Assembly: GCA_964633225.1 (NCBI GenBank)
Contig: CAZWFQ010000007.1
Span: forward strand, 10,553 to 74,552
Length of the DNA: 64,000 nucleotides
Direction: 5' to 3'
From: JAKQIM01 sp964633225
GTDB taxonomy: Bacteria > Chloroflexota > Anaerolineae > Anaerolineales > UBA4823
The notes below the pieces were generated by a model. That model was not told where the DNA came from, made no database searches, and saw only the letters and a list, made by a program, of their open reading frames with translations. The translations under genes and the position numbers were made by a program. Shown piece after piece: positions 56,578 through 64,000 of the stretch (positions within the stretch are counted from its first letter, which is position 1; each line of letters starts with the position of its first letter).

Positions 56578-58818
56578 ATGAAAACGAAGTGGATCACCGC
56601 TTGTGGTATTTTCTTGATTATCGCAGTACTACTGGGAGTGAGCAGCTTGCCCGGACGCGCGGAAGACGACGCGGCTGATCCGGCTAATGTTATTTTCCTC
56701 CCGGCCATCATCCGCAACCGGGCTGGTGGTTATACCATCTCTGGACAGGTGCTCAACACCAGCAACGTGCCCATTATCGGTGCGAGCATCACGGCACAGT
56801 CGGGTGATAAGACCTTTACTGCCGTCACAGATAATAATGGGAACTATGTCTTTTCTGGATTGGAAGACACCAGCTATCTGTTGACGCCATCTTTGAATGA
56901 TTGCAGTTTTTGGCCATCCCAGGCTGAAGTAGTGGTACCGCCGCGTGCCATGTACTTCAACTTCACTGTGGCGCAGGCCTGCTCTGAGGGCATCACCAAC
57001 GGTGGTTTTGAGGTCACGCAGGCCTGGGAATTCCCGATTACCGAATATACGGCTGCATATTCCACCGCCGATGCATACGGCGGCCTGCGCTCGGCCCGCA
57101 CCGGCATTACCAACCCTGCCGAGAATACCTATTCGTATTCCTCGGTGCGCCAGTTCATCACCATCCCGGCTGGCACCACCGGGGCTGGGCTGAGCTTCTG
57201 GCTTAAGCCGCTCAGCGGCGAGGCCCTCAACCAGGTGAACCTGTTGCCGCGCTCCTATGCCGCCACGCTGCTGGGCTCGCAGGAATATATGGCAGGCGAC
57301 GTGCAGTATGTGTTGATCTTGGACCAGTATGGCAATTGGATCGACACCCTGGTCTGGCAGCTCAGCAACACCCGCACCTGGACCTACTACGAATTCAGCC
57401 TGGCCAAGTATGCCGGCCGCACCATCCAGGTGCACATCGGCACATATAACGATGGCTGGGGCGGCGTGAGTGCCATGTACGTTGATGACGTTTCGCTGCA
57501 GATTTGCCCTGGCAGCGACCTGCCGCCCACAGCGACCCCGCTGCCGCCTACCTCTTGCGGCAATCTGGTGGATAACTCTAGCTTTGAGACGTTTGGCGAT
57601 TGGGAAATCCCCATCACACGCTACCAGGCCAACTATGCCACTGCCAAAGCGCACAGCGGCTCTCAATCGATGCGTTCGGGCATCATCAACCCCTACGACA
57701 ATACCTACAGTTATTCAGACTTCCGCCAGTTGATCAGCATCCCCTCCAATCCTCAGGAGGCCACGCTGGGCTTTTGGCTCTACACGCTGAGCGCTGACAC
57801 GATGATGATCAACGCCATGCCTGACTCTACCCCCACCGGCAAACCCTTTGGCACCCAAGCCCTGGGCGGCGATTTGCAATATGTGCTGATCTTGGACCGC
57901 TACCAGAACTGGATTGACACCCTGGTTTGGGAGCGCTCTGATCGCGATGCCTGGGCTTACTATGAGTTTGATCTGCGCCGCTACACCGGGCAGACCATTT
58001 ACTTGCAGTTCGGTGCTTATAACGACGGCTATTACGGCACTACGGCCATGTATGTGGACGACGTGACCCTGGATACCTGTTATTCCACGCCTACTGTTAC
58101 CCCCACGCCATCGAATACGTACACGCCCACGGTGACGCCCAGCCCAACCATGACCCCCTCGCCCACCATGACGCCTTCGCCTACGGTGACGCCTTCTCCT
58201 ACCAACACGCCGCTGCCCACCAACACGCCTACCGCTACGCTGGTGCCCACCATCACCAACACGCCTTCTCCGTGCACCAACTACCTGGATAACAGCGACT
58301 TTGAGGATGATGATGGCTGGGAGATCATCAATACCGTGTATGATGCCGCTTACTCTACCACCCGCGCCCACAGCCCGCATTGGTCCATGCGCAGCGGCAT
58401 CACCAACCCATTGGACAACATCTACAGCTTCTCAGATTTTCGCCAGTGGGTGTCTGTGCCCCTGGATGCGGATGAGGTCACGTTGGGCATGTGGCTCTAC
58501 CCGCTCAGCGGCGAGGCGCCGAATGGGATGCTGCCCCCCAAGCCCAGCCTCAATGCCAGGCTGGATGGCTCTGCTACGTTGGGGCTGACCCCTGATGATT
58601 ATGACGTGCAGTACCTGCTGGTGCTGGACCAGTACCAGAACATCGCCGAGACCCTCGTCTGGCAGCGCAGCAATGCCGGGCAGTGGGTTTACATGGAATT
58701 CGATCTGAGCGAGTATGCTGGTTGGTATATTGCCCTGCAGCTCGGTGTGTACAACAACGGCTATGGCGGCCTCACATCGATGTACGTGGATGATGTGACC
58801 CTGGAAATTTGCCGGTAA
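56578..58818 (+). CDS. Secreted protein with CarboxypepD-like domain and three jelly-roll-like repeats
   Basis: A 746-aa extracellular protein. Order of parts: a signal peptide (residues 1-29), a carboxypeptidase-regulatory-like domain (about 55-130, with ISGQVLNTSNVPIIGASITAQ and DNNGNYVFSGL), and three repeats of about 170 residues starting near 137, 326 and 565. Each has a W-E-I/F-P start, an RSGI.NP..N.YSYS.FRQ block, a DVQYVLILDQYQNWIDTLVW block and a MYVDDVTL end. A Thr/Pro-rich linker (about 503-562) precedes the third. The repeats look like carbohydrate- or polymer-binding jelly rolls. No catalytic domain is visible. ATG 56578 has AGGAGG five bases upstream. It may be an adhesin or matrix protein. 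Confidence 0.75.
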   Translation: MKTKWITACGIFLIIAVLLGVSSLPGRAEDDAADPANVIFLPAIIRNRAGGYTISGQVLNTSNVPIIGASITAQSGDKTFTAVTDNNGNYVFSGLEDTSYLLTPSLNDCSFWPSQAEVVVPPRAMYFNFTVAQACSEGITNGGFEVTQAWEFPITEYTAAYSTADAYGGLRSARTGITNPAENTYSYSSVRQFITIPAGTTGAGLSFWLKPLSGEALNQVNLLPRSYAATLLGSQEYMAGDVQYVLILDQYGNWIDTLVWQLSNTRTWTYYEFSLAKYAGRTIQVHIGTYNDGWGGVSAMYVDDVSLQICPGSDLPPTATPLPPTSCGNLVDNSSFETFGDWEIPITRYQANYATAKAHSGSQSMRSGIINPYDNTYSYSDFRQLISIPSNPQEATLGFWLYTLSADTMMINAMPDSTPTGKPFGTQALGGDLQYVLILDRYQNWIDTLVWERSDRDAWAYYEFDLRRYTGQTIYLQFGAYNDGYYGTTAMYVDDVTLDTCYSTPTVTPTPSNTYTPTVTPSPTMTPSPTMTPSPTVTPSPTNTPLPTNTPTATLVPTITNTPSPCTNYLDNSDFEDDDGWEIINTVYDAAYSTTRAHSPHWSMRSGITNPLDNIYSFSDFRQWVSVPLDADEVTLGMWLYPLSGEAPNGMLPPKPSLNARLDGSATLGLTPDDYDVQYLLVLDQYQNIAETLVWQRSNAGQWVYMEFDLSEYAGWYIALQLGVYNNGYGGLTSMYVDDVTLEICR

Positions 58819-58826
58819 CTTTTCAT

Positions 58827-58869
58827 AATAAAAACAGGGCCGTGTTGTTGGCACGGCCCTGTTTTTATT
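58827..58869. terminator. Bidirectional terminator between the secreted repeat protein and the GlsB-type gene
   Basis: A perfect 18-bp inverted repeat (58827-58844 with 58852-58869) around a 7-nt loop, with A-rich and T-rich outer ends. It serves both convergent genes. Confidence 0.9.
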
Positions 58870-58881
58870 TGTGTCGGGAAC

Positions 58882-59133
58882 TTAAGCCTTGCGGCGGATG
58901 AGACGATAGACGGCAATCACGATGATCGCGCCGATCAAGGCAACGATGATGCTGGTTAAATTGAAGCCGGTCATCAGGTCACCCAGGCCAATCAGACTGG
59001 CGATAAAACCGCCCACTACTGCGCCCACAATGCCCAGGATCAGTTCAGTCAACAGGCTGGTATTGGTCTTCATGATCTTGGAGGCCAGGAAACCTGCGAT
59101 CAGGCCCACGATGATAGCTGCAAAAAGGTTCAT
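58882..59133 (-). CDS. GlsB/YeaQ/YmgE family stress-associated membrane protein
   Basis: An 83-aa membrane protein with three helices and the family's glycine patterns: AAIIVGLIAGFLASKIM, LILGIVGAVVGGFIASLIGL and IIVALIGAIIVIAVYRL. It is often called transglycosylase-associated protein; its function is unknown but it is commonly stress induced. AAGGAG precedes the ATG. The SRPBCC gene lies 55 bp upstream on the same strand. Confidence 0.92.
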   Translation of the reverse strand: MNLFAAIIVGLIAGFLASKIMKTNTSLLTELILGIVGAVVGGFIASLIGLGDLMTGFNLTSIIVALIGAIIVIAVYRLIRRKA

Positions 59134-59188
59134 AGTTTTCTCCTTCTATTGAATGTTATTTTTGAACAGGGTAACAGGCCAGGCCTGG

Positions 59189-59629
59189 TTACAGGCTCTC
59201 GACCATTTTGCGGAAGGTGAGCATGGCTTTCTTGACCCGCAGCGTATCCTTGGGATTGCCGCCAGCCACGAAGCTGCCCAGGATGCCGCCCCCCACGAGC
59301 GTGTCCAGGGTGTACTCCACCTTGCACTCGTCGTCGGTCAGCCCAAAGAGCCCACCGCTGGGGCGCAGCTTGAAGACATGGGCATCTTTGTCATTGCCCA
59401 GTTGGGTTCTGATCTCCAGCAGTTTCATCGGCACCATCTTGACGATGGTGCAGGTGCCGGTTTGGGCATCCTTGGTCCACTCGAAGGTTGTATTCTCGCT
59501 GAGAGCGGGCGACTCGGAGATAGCGTCGATGCCAGGGAACCACTTGGGCCACAGGGTGGGGGTGGTCAGGATTTCCCATACTTTTTCGACAGGTGCATCG
59601 ATTTCAACTTCACGTTCAAACTTTGGCAT
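59189..59629 (-). CDS. SRPBCC (START/Bet v1-like) ligand-binding protein
   Basis: A 146-aa single-domain protein of the polyketide cyclase/dehydrase type. The start KFEREVEIDAPVEKVWEILTTPTLWPKWFPGI is characteristic, and the C-terminal helix FRKMVESL closes the hydrophobic cavity. The ligand is unknown; the family includes lipid-binding and cyclase members. It has a strong promoter and an AGGAGG ribosome-binding site, so it may be well expressed. A GlsB-type gene follows. Confidence 0.88.
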   Translation of the reverse strand: MPKFEREVEIDAPVEKVWEILTTPTLWPKWFPGIDAISESPALSENTTFEWTKDAQTGTCTIVKMVPMKLLEIRTQLGNDKDAHVFKLRPSGGLFGLTDDECKVEYTLDTLVGGGILGSFVAGGNPKDTLRVKKAMLTFRKMVESL

Positions 59630-59666
59630 ATTTTCCTCCTAGATGAAAATTGTCCACTATTTGTAC

Positions 59667-59695
59667 ATTATAGCCCTAATAAAACCTGGCGTCAA
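59667..59695 (-). promoter_or_regulatory. Promoter of the SRPBCC gene
   Basis: On the minus strand a -35 TTGACG (59695-59690), a 17-nt spacer and a perfect -10 TATAAT (59672-59667). Transcription would start near 59660, leaving a ~30-nt leader with AGGAGG (complement of 59635-59640). Confidence 0.8.
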
Positions 59696-59727
59696 ATTTT
59701 TGGTAGCTGTCTTCAGGCGGGCTGGCT

Positions 59728-61317
59728 TTACCTTGCCTTGCGCTGTGCCTTGCGGCGTCGCAGCACCCCGCGCCCCCAGCGGAAGATCGATTCAAGCCCG
59801 GCAGCCAGCGGCTCGGGGGGCAAATAATCCAAGAGCGCAAAAGGCGGCCTGTCTTCGGCGGCTAGCACGGCGTTGGCGGCTTTGATGCCGGTGGCGCAGG
59901 CACGTTCTAAGAAGAAGGCCGGGCTGGGGTCGCGCACCCAGTCGCCGCAGCAGAACAGCCCGGGCCAGGGCGTTTGGATGCCCAGGTGGCGCTCGGCTGG
60001 CCCCAGGCCAAACAGGGTATGGGCCAGCGGGTTGCGTTGGAAAACGGCGTGCAGCTCATGCCCTTTCAATTCGGGATACAAGCTCAGCACGTCGCGGCGG
60101 GCGTAGGCCAGCAGGATGGCGTCATTTACATCCAAAAGCTCCGGCGGGCCGTAGAGATGCACTTCCAGCGCGCTGCCGCCGGTAGCACGCTGCCAACGCC
60201 GGTACTGATCTTGGATGCGGTGCAGCCAGAAGAAGTTGTCCAGCACAAACTCGCCGCTGAAAATGCCTGCCTCGGGGCCGGGGCGGGGTGGGGTGTCAAA
60301 CCAAAAGCGGGCCACTGCGGTCTTTGAGCCGCAAGGCCAATACAAGCTGTCTGCGGCAGCGCCAAAACTGGCTTGCACCAGCTCGGCGGCGTGGCGAACG
60401 TCTGCCGCCAGGATCACGTGCCGGGCCAGGTAAGCGCCGCTCTCATTGCTTTCTACGGCTTGCCAGTGGACTTTCCACAGCTCGCCGGTACCATCCGGGG
60501 CGGTTTGCCTCTCCAGGCGCAGCACCTGGCAGCCTAGCTGCACGGCTCCGCCCAGTGCAGTGACTGCCTCAGCCATTGGCTCGATGACACTCGTGCCTCC
60601 ATCGGCGGGGAGGTAGCCAAACTCCCAGCTATCGCGGCGCATGAGGGTGTAGAAGCGTAGGAAGGCGATGAAGCCCGAGAGCGGGATTTCTTCTGGGCGT
60701 CCGGCCAGGCCGTTGCGAGCCAGGCCGATGAAGAGGGCGCGTACGCGCGGCGGCCAGTAACGCACCATATCCTTCAATGCCAACCCTTCCAGCGGCTGCC
60801 CCTCAGCCAGGGGGTCCACAGCCAGGGCCATCATCAGGCCATCCCAAACCAGCAGTTGGGCCAGGTAGGCCTCGAACCCGGCTACATGCCAGAAGCCCCG
60901 GTTGAGCAGCAGGTTGGCGTAATGCAGCGGGGCGGGCAGCCAACTGCGCCGGATGGCGTTGCCGACCGGGGCCGAGCGCGTCTCCATATCTTGCTGGTAG
61001 GCCCACAATTCTTCTTGGGCGGGCACGATGAGCGGGCGAATGTTGTGCCGGGCCAGCATGGCGTGGAAGTTGCGATAGGGCGCCCAGATGCCGTGCACGC
61101 CGTGCTCCATGCGGAAGCGCCAGCCATTCAGCTCTATTTCTTCGCCGCCTGCCAGTCGTCCGCCGCAGAAGCGCGGGTCGGCTTCAAGCACCAGCGGGCG
61201 CAGGCCGCGCTCTGCCAGGTGCAGGGCAGCCGTCAGCCCTGAAAGGCCCCCGCCGATGATGATGGGTGCTTGGGGGGCGTCAGGCGGCAGCGTCACGGGG
61301 CGATCAACCGGGGGCAT
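59728..61317 (-). CDS. FAD-dependent amine oxidase/phytoene desaturase-like oxidoreductase
   Basis: A 529-aa flavoprotein. The N-terminal dinucleotide-binding motif is IIIGGGLSGLTAALHLAERGLRPLVLEAD (about 17-45), followed by RFCGGRL. The C-terminal FAD-binding block is GLFCCGDWVRDPSPAFFLERACATGIKAAN. This order is that of phytoene desaturase and hydroxysqualene dehydroxylase relatives. The substrate is probably a polyisoprenoid or another lipid, but this is unproven. It overlaps the preceding radical SAM gene by 14 bp, so the two probably act in one pathway. No signal peptide. Confidence 0.85.
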   Translation of the reverse strand: MPPVDRPVTLPPDAPQAPIIIGGGLSGLTAALHLAERGLRPLVLEADPRFCGGRLAGGEEIELNGWRFRMEHGVHGIWAPYRNFHAMLARHNIRPLIVPAQEELWAYQQDMETRSAPVGNAIRRSWLPAPLHYANLLLNRGFWHVAGFEAYLAQLLVWDGLMMALAVDPLAEGQPLEGLALKDMVRYWPPRVRALFIGLARNGLAGRPEEIPLSGFIAFLRFYTLMRRDSWEFGYLPADGGTSVIEPMAEAVTALGGAVQLGCQVLRLERQTAPDGTGELWKVHWQAVESNESGAYLARHVILAADVRHAAELVQASFGAAADSLYWPCGSKTAVARFWFDTPPRPGPEAGIFSGEFVLDNFFWLHRIQDQYRRWQRATGGSALEVHLYGPPELLDVNDAILLAYARRDVLSLYPELKGHELHAVFQRNPLAHTLFGLGPAERHLGIQTPWPGLFCCGDWVRDPSPAFFLERACATGIKAANAVLAAEDRPPFALLDYLPPEPLAAGLESIFRWGRGVLRRRKAQRKAR

Positions 61318-62368
61318 ATGTAGAAAGGTCAGCCTGGCGGCTGGGGGAATATAGGATCAGCTCTTTCAACAGGCTCAAGGGCTGGGCCTGCATCAGCGAG
61401 CTTTCGGCGAAACACTGTTGAAAACAACTGTTACATACGCGCGGCGGCGGGCCGTGCTGCCGCGCTGCCATCTGGCGCGCCTGCTGCCAGGAACTGACCT
61501 CTCGCAGGTTGCAGGGACGCCCGCCGTGGCTGTGGCCCGATTTTTCGATCGGGCGGCAGGGGTAGGTGAGATCTCCATTGGGCAGCACGCGTGGGGTCAG
61601 GCTGGGGTAGCAGGAGTACGGCCTCAGGTCAAGCAAGGTTTTCCAGTAGGCCATGCTGCCCAAGACCGGCCCGCCGTGCCGTTTGACTTCCATCACGTGT
61701 GCAATAAACGGTTTATATCCGGGGTGGGTGACCAGGTCGTAACGCGGCCAATTGCAGACCGCTTGTGGTGAAAACGAGATCAGGATTTTGTGCCGGGCGC
61801 AGAAATCGAGCAAAGCCGGCCCTTCGGGCAGTGTTTGGGGCGTGAGCACGGCGTTGATGATCAGCCGGAAGCGGTCTTTCTTCTGCCGGGCGGCGTAACG
61901 ATCAATGTTTTCGAGCACGGCCTGCGCCGCCAGGGGGGTGCGGATGATGTTGCCCCATTTCTCGGGATCGGCGGCATCCAGGCTGATGATCAGGCGGTCG
62001 AGCAGGGGCAGCAGCCCCTCGGCCTGGGGCAGCAGCCAGCCGTTGGTGGTGAGGGTGATCTGTTTGAAGCGCAGCTCGCGGCGGGCGTAGGTTACCAGGG
62101 GCAGCAGGTGCGGGTAAAGCAGGGGCTCGCCGCCGGTGAGCATCAGGCAGTCAACGCCTTGCCTGAGCACTGCCAGGATGCGCTGGGCTTCAGCCAGCGG
62201 CTGGGGCAGGTAGGCGTCTTCGGTGGTGGGGTTGCGCTGCCGCCCAAAATCTTCGCAGTAGGTGCAGTTGAAGTTGCACTGCGCCGTGACGTAATAGATC
62301 CCCAGGCGCGGTTTCAGGTGGCGGTGGCCAAAGAGCAGTTTGATCAGGTTATAGCTGTAATTGAGCAT
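61304..62368 (-). CDS. Radical SAM protein with C-terminal Cys-rich region
   Basis: A 354-aa radical SAM enzyme. The cluster motif CxxxCxxC is CNFNCTYC (Cys31, Cys35, Cys38), followed by the SAM-binding LTGGEPLLYP and the strand LIISLDAADPEKWG. The C-terminus has further cysteines (YPCRPIEKSG, PCNLREVS and CNSCFQQC) that could hold an auxiliary cluster of SPASM type. The substrate is unknown. The N-terminus has a short hydrophobic stretch. I chose ATG 62368; a TTG at 62380 is the alternative. Coupled to the FAD oxidoreductase by a 14-bp overlap. Confidence 0.88.
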   Translation of the reverse strand: MLNYSYNLIKLLFGHRHLKPRLGIYYVTAQCNFNCTYCEDFGRQRNPTTEDAYLPQPLAEAQRILAVLRQGVDCLMLTGGEPLLYPHLLPLVTYARRELRFKQITLTTNGWLLPQAEGLLPLLDRLIISLDAADPEKWGNIIRTPLAAQAVLENIDRYAARQKKDRFRLIINAVLTPQTLPEGPALLDFCARHKILISFSPQAVCNWPRYDLVTHPGYKPFIAHVMEVKRHGGPVLGSMAYWKTLLDLRPYSCYPSLTPRVLPNGDLTYPCRPIEKSGHSHGGRPCNLREVSSWQQARQMAARQHGPPPRVCNSCFQQCFAESSLMQAQPLSLLKELILYSPSRQADLSTYAPG

Positions 62369-62427
62369 CGTTGTAAACAATTAGGCCAGGCCGGCACATG
62401 GAATTCAAGAGATTGTAGGTGGCTTCT

Positions 62428-63111
62428 TTAGGGCATCATGACGCCGCATTCGGTATCCAGCGGGCAGGGGGCCAGCCAGTAGGATTTGCCATCTTGCTCG
62501 GCGGTCCAGCCGGTGAGATCCTCGTTAAAGGAGCGCACCTTCCACCATACCAGGCCATCGGCGCAGACCGGCCCTTCAAGGATCTGCATACCCCAGCCAG
62601 GTTCGATGGTGCCGATCTGGCGGAAGGAGGTACCGGCGCCGTCGCGCACGCGGTTGGCAAGGGGCGGATCGGGGATCACGTAGGCGTAGCCGCCCGCCCA
62701 CAGGCGCGAGGGCAGCGTGCCTGGGCAGGCTGTGAAGGGCGTGGGCGAGCCATAACGCCAATAATTCTCAGGAGCGTAAGTGGGCGTGAGGCTGGGGGTG
62801 AGCTGGATGGTAGGGGAGGTAGTGGGGCTCTTGGTGGGGGTGGGCGTGTTGGTTGGTTCGGGCGTATTCGTTGGGCCGGGGGTGTTGGTGGGCCAGGGTG
62901 TAGCGCTGGCCGCGGCCTGGGGTTGTTGGGGGATGGCGGTATCGCTGGGCAGGGCGGCGATGGTGGCAGGAGCCGCGGGGGTCACCACAACCACCACGGT
63001 CTCAACCACCACCACGGTGGGCGCGGCAGATGGCAGGCTGCAGGCCAGGGCGGCCAACACCAGCAAGAGCAGCAAAAATACCAGGATCCATGCGGCAAGC
63101 GGTCGTTTCAT
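62428..63111 (-). CDS. SH3b-domain lipoprotein with Thr/Pro-rich linker
   Basis: A 227-aa exported protein. A strong hydrophobic signal ends in the lipobox LAC (ALACSLPSA), so it is probably lipid-anchored. A Val/Ala region and a Thr-Pro-Asn-rich linker (about 75-115) project the C-terminal SH3b-like domain (about 150-220: ANRVRDGAGTSFRQIGTIEPGWGMQIL and GLVWWKVRSFNEDLTGWTAEQDG). Bacterial SH3 domains usually bind cell-wall or surface ligands. A TATAAT on the minus strand (63189-63184) may be its -10 element. Confidence 0.85.
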   Translation of the reverse strand: MKRPLAAWILVFLLLLLVLAALACSLPSAAPTVVVVETVVVVVTPAAPATIAALPSDTAIPQQPQAAASATPWPTNTPGPTNTPEPTNTPTPTKSPTTSPTIQLTPSLTPTYAPENYWRYGSPTPFTACPGTLPSRLWAGGYAYVIPDPPLANRVRDGAGTSFRQIGTIEPGWGMQILEGPVCADGLVWWKVRSFNEDLTGWTAEQDGKSYWLAPCPLDTECGVMMP

Positions 63112-63287
63112 GTGGCTTTCTCCACTCTAGTTTTTTACAACCAGCATACGCTCCAAAGGATTGATCCGGACAGGTGCAAAAGTATTATACCTGTAATCCG
63201 GCCCAGATAAGCCGGGGGGATGGGGTGGATCTTGCTTTTACAATACAAAGATTGGTTCGTGTTTTAAGGCGCGTCAAAAAACTCAAC

Positions 63288-63316
63288 TTTACAACCGCGC
63301 TTATTTGGTATACAAT
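63288..63316 (+). promoter_or_regulatory. Promoter of the AbiEi gene (leaderless)
   Basis: A -35 TTTACA (63288-63293), a 17-nt spacer and a -10 TACAAT (63311-63316). The predicted start point falls on the A of the ATG at 63323, and no Shine-Dalgarno sequence exists, so the mRNA should be leaderless. Confidence 0.6.
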
Positions 63317-63322
63317 ATAAGC

Positions 63323-63934
63323 ATGATCGTAAAAGACGAGGTAAGGCCAAGGCATGTAATTCGAGAGATCGTGGAAGATCAGAATGGGATGCTGTTAAGC
63401 TCTGATCTGGCCAAGGTTGGTATTCCGAGAACCTATCTTTCTATCCTGGAGAAGGAAGGAGAAATCCAGCGCGTTTCCAGGGGTGTGTATGCTGCCAGCG
63501 ATAAAATGGTTGACGAGTTCGCCAGCCTCCAGGCCAGGTATAAGGTGGCGATCTTCTCTCACGAGACAGCCCTTTACCTGCTTGACCTGACTGACCGGGC
63601 GCCGCTTTTCTATTCGGTCACTGTTCCGAGCGGGTATAATGCCACTTCGCTGAAAACGCAGGGGGTGAAAGTCTATTTTGTAAAGCGCGATCTACATACA
63701 TTGGGCATGGTGGCGGTGAAGTCGCCACACGGGAACGAGATCAAGAGCTTTGGCCTTGAAAGGACGATCTGCGATGTGCTGCGGAGCAGGAAGCAGATGG
63801 ATGTGCAGTTGGTCAACGAGGCGCTGAAGCGGTATGTGATGAAGAAGGAAAAAGACCTTGATCTGCTCTACCGTTACGCGGTGCAATTTGGCGTCCAAAA
63901 AATCGCCAGGGAATATATCGAGGTGCTTTTATGA
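63323..63934 (+). CDS. AbiEi-type antitoxin/transcriptional regulator
   Basis: A 203-aa protein of the AbiEi family, the antitoxin of type IV toxin-antitoxin and abortive-infection systems. The N-terminal winged helix-turn-helix is LLSSDLAKVGIPRTYLSILEKEGEIQRVSRGVYAA. The C-terminal AbiEi_4-like domain has FSHETALYLLDLTDRAP, YSVTVPSGYN and SFGLERTICDVLRSR. Known members bind the promoter region and repress the operon. ATG 63323 is chosen over an in-frame TTG at 63305, because it coincides with the predicted transcription start. An ATG overlapping its stop (63931) is where an AbiEii toxin would be expected to begin. Confidence 0.9.
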   Translation: MIVKDEVRPRHVIREIVEDQNGMLLSSDLAKVGIPRTYLSILEKEGEIQRVSRGVYAASDKMVDEFASLQARYKVAIFSHETALYLLDLTDRAPLFYSVTVPSGYNATSLKTQGVKVYFVKRDLHTLGMVAVKSPHGNEIKSFGLERTICDVLRSRKQMDVQLVNEALKRYVMKKEKDLDLLYRYAVQFGVQKIAREYIEVLL

Positions 63935-63951
63935 ACCAAACACGGATGTGA
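63931..63951 (+). pseudogene. Six-codon start of the expected AbiEii toxin, ending in a stop
   Basis: ATG 63931 overlaps the AbiEi stop (ATGA) as toxin genes of this system do, but the frame reads only Met-Asn-Gln-Thr-Arg-Met before TGA. Another frame is open to the window end from 63933 (with a GTG at 63948). This suggests a frameshift or deletion in the toxin, but the window ends too soon to decide. Confidence 0.35.
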
Positions 63952-64000
63952 ACCGTGCACTCTGGAGCCGTTTTGTGGGGCCAAAGACCTTCCATACCGC

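Noticed and set aside
58080..58280. Low-complexity GV-repeat ORF on the minus strand
   Set aside because: It is the complement of the Thr/Pro-rich linker in the secreted repeat protein.
58080..58280. CRISPR-like short repeats in the linker-coding region
   Set aside because: Repeats are in frame, degenerate and encode Thr-Pro units; there are no spacers of uniform length.

Overview
The window looks like chromosome of a Chloroflexota bacterium, most likely Anaerolineae-like. The pointers are: large Chlor_Arch_YYY (DUF2298) membrane proteins next to PMT/ArnT-type glycosyltransferases, an RpoC with a long coiled-coil insertion, an FMN-riboswitch-controlled RibXY-type riboflavin transporter, extracellular proteins with Thr/Pro-rich linkers, and a System I cytochrome c maturation cluster. 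This placement is inferred from gene content; there is no rRNA or tRNA in the window. One assembly gap of 100 N (10447-10546) lies inside a giant membrane-protein gene and changes its apparent reading frame.

Layout. 45-1683: an AT-richer type II restriction-modification pair with a promoter that predicts a leaderless mRNA. 1702-7482 (minus strand): DUF493 protein, a 1251-aa soluble hybrid of a LacI-type ligand domain with GAF domains and a histidine kinase, a secreted SGNH-like protein, an internally deleted Mut7-C protein and a PPOX-fold flavoprotein. 7614-19916 (plus): four polytopic proteins of the PMT/YYY type, probably envelope glycosylation, then cmk, plsC-like and a membrane sensor kinase. 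25048-29349: rpoC alone, without rpoB, with its own strong promoter and a terminator-like leader hairpin.

29406-37444 is a self-contained oligosaccharide locus. A Dpp/Opp-type ABC importer (minus) diverges from a LacI-type repressor and a GH130 phosphorylase (plus). Three near-identical 17-bp palindromic operators sit on the two promoters. 37501-39790 (minus) encodes AhcY and a PfkB-type, probably adenosine, kinase: SAH cleavage plus adenosine removal. It diverges from a riboflavin ABC transporter operon (40095-42611) whose FMN riboswitch carries the Shine-Dalgarno sequence in its own P1 stem.

42662-52316 (plus) is a nearly complete ccm cluster in the order E-F-H-G-I-(dihaem cytochrome)-A-B-C-D, with a Cys-type (CxxxY) CcmE, a zinc-ribbon CcmI-like protein and a dihaem cytochrome lipoprotein. 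52320-63111 holds mixed genes: zinc-ribbon and coiled-coil membrane proteins, a possible C45-like Ntn-hydrolase coupled to a DUF362 Fe-S protein with an incomplete cluster motif, a secreted protein with three repeats, a GlsB/YeaQ-type protein, an SRPBCC protein, an FAD oxidoreductase/radical SAM pair and an SH3b lipoprotein. 63323-63934 is an AbiEi-type antitoxin, also apparently leaderless, whose expected toxin start runs into a stop after six codons.

No CRISPR array, transposase, tRNA or rRNA was found. All functions are from sequence reading alone; no database search or folding program was run.
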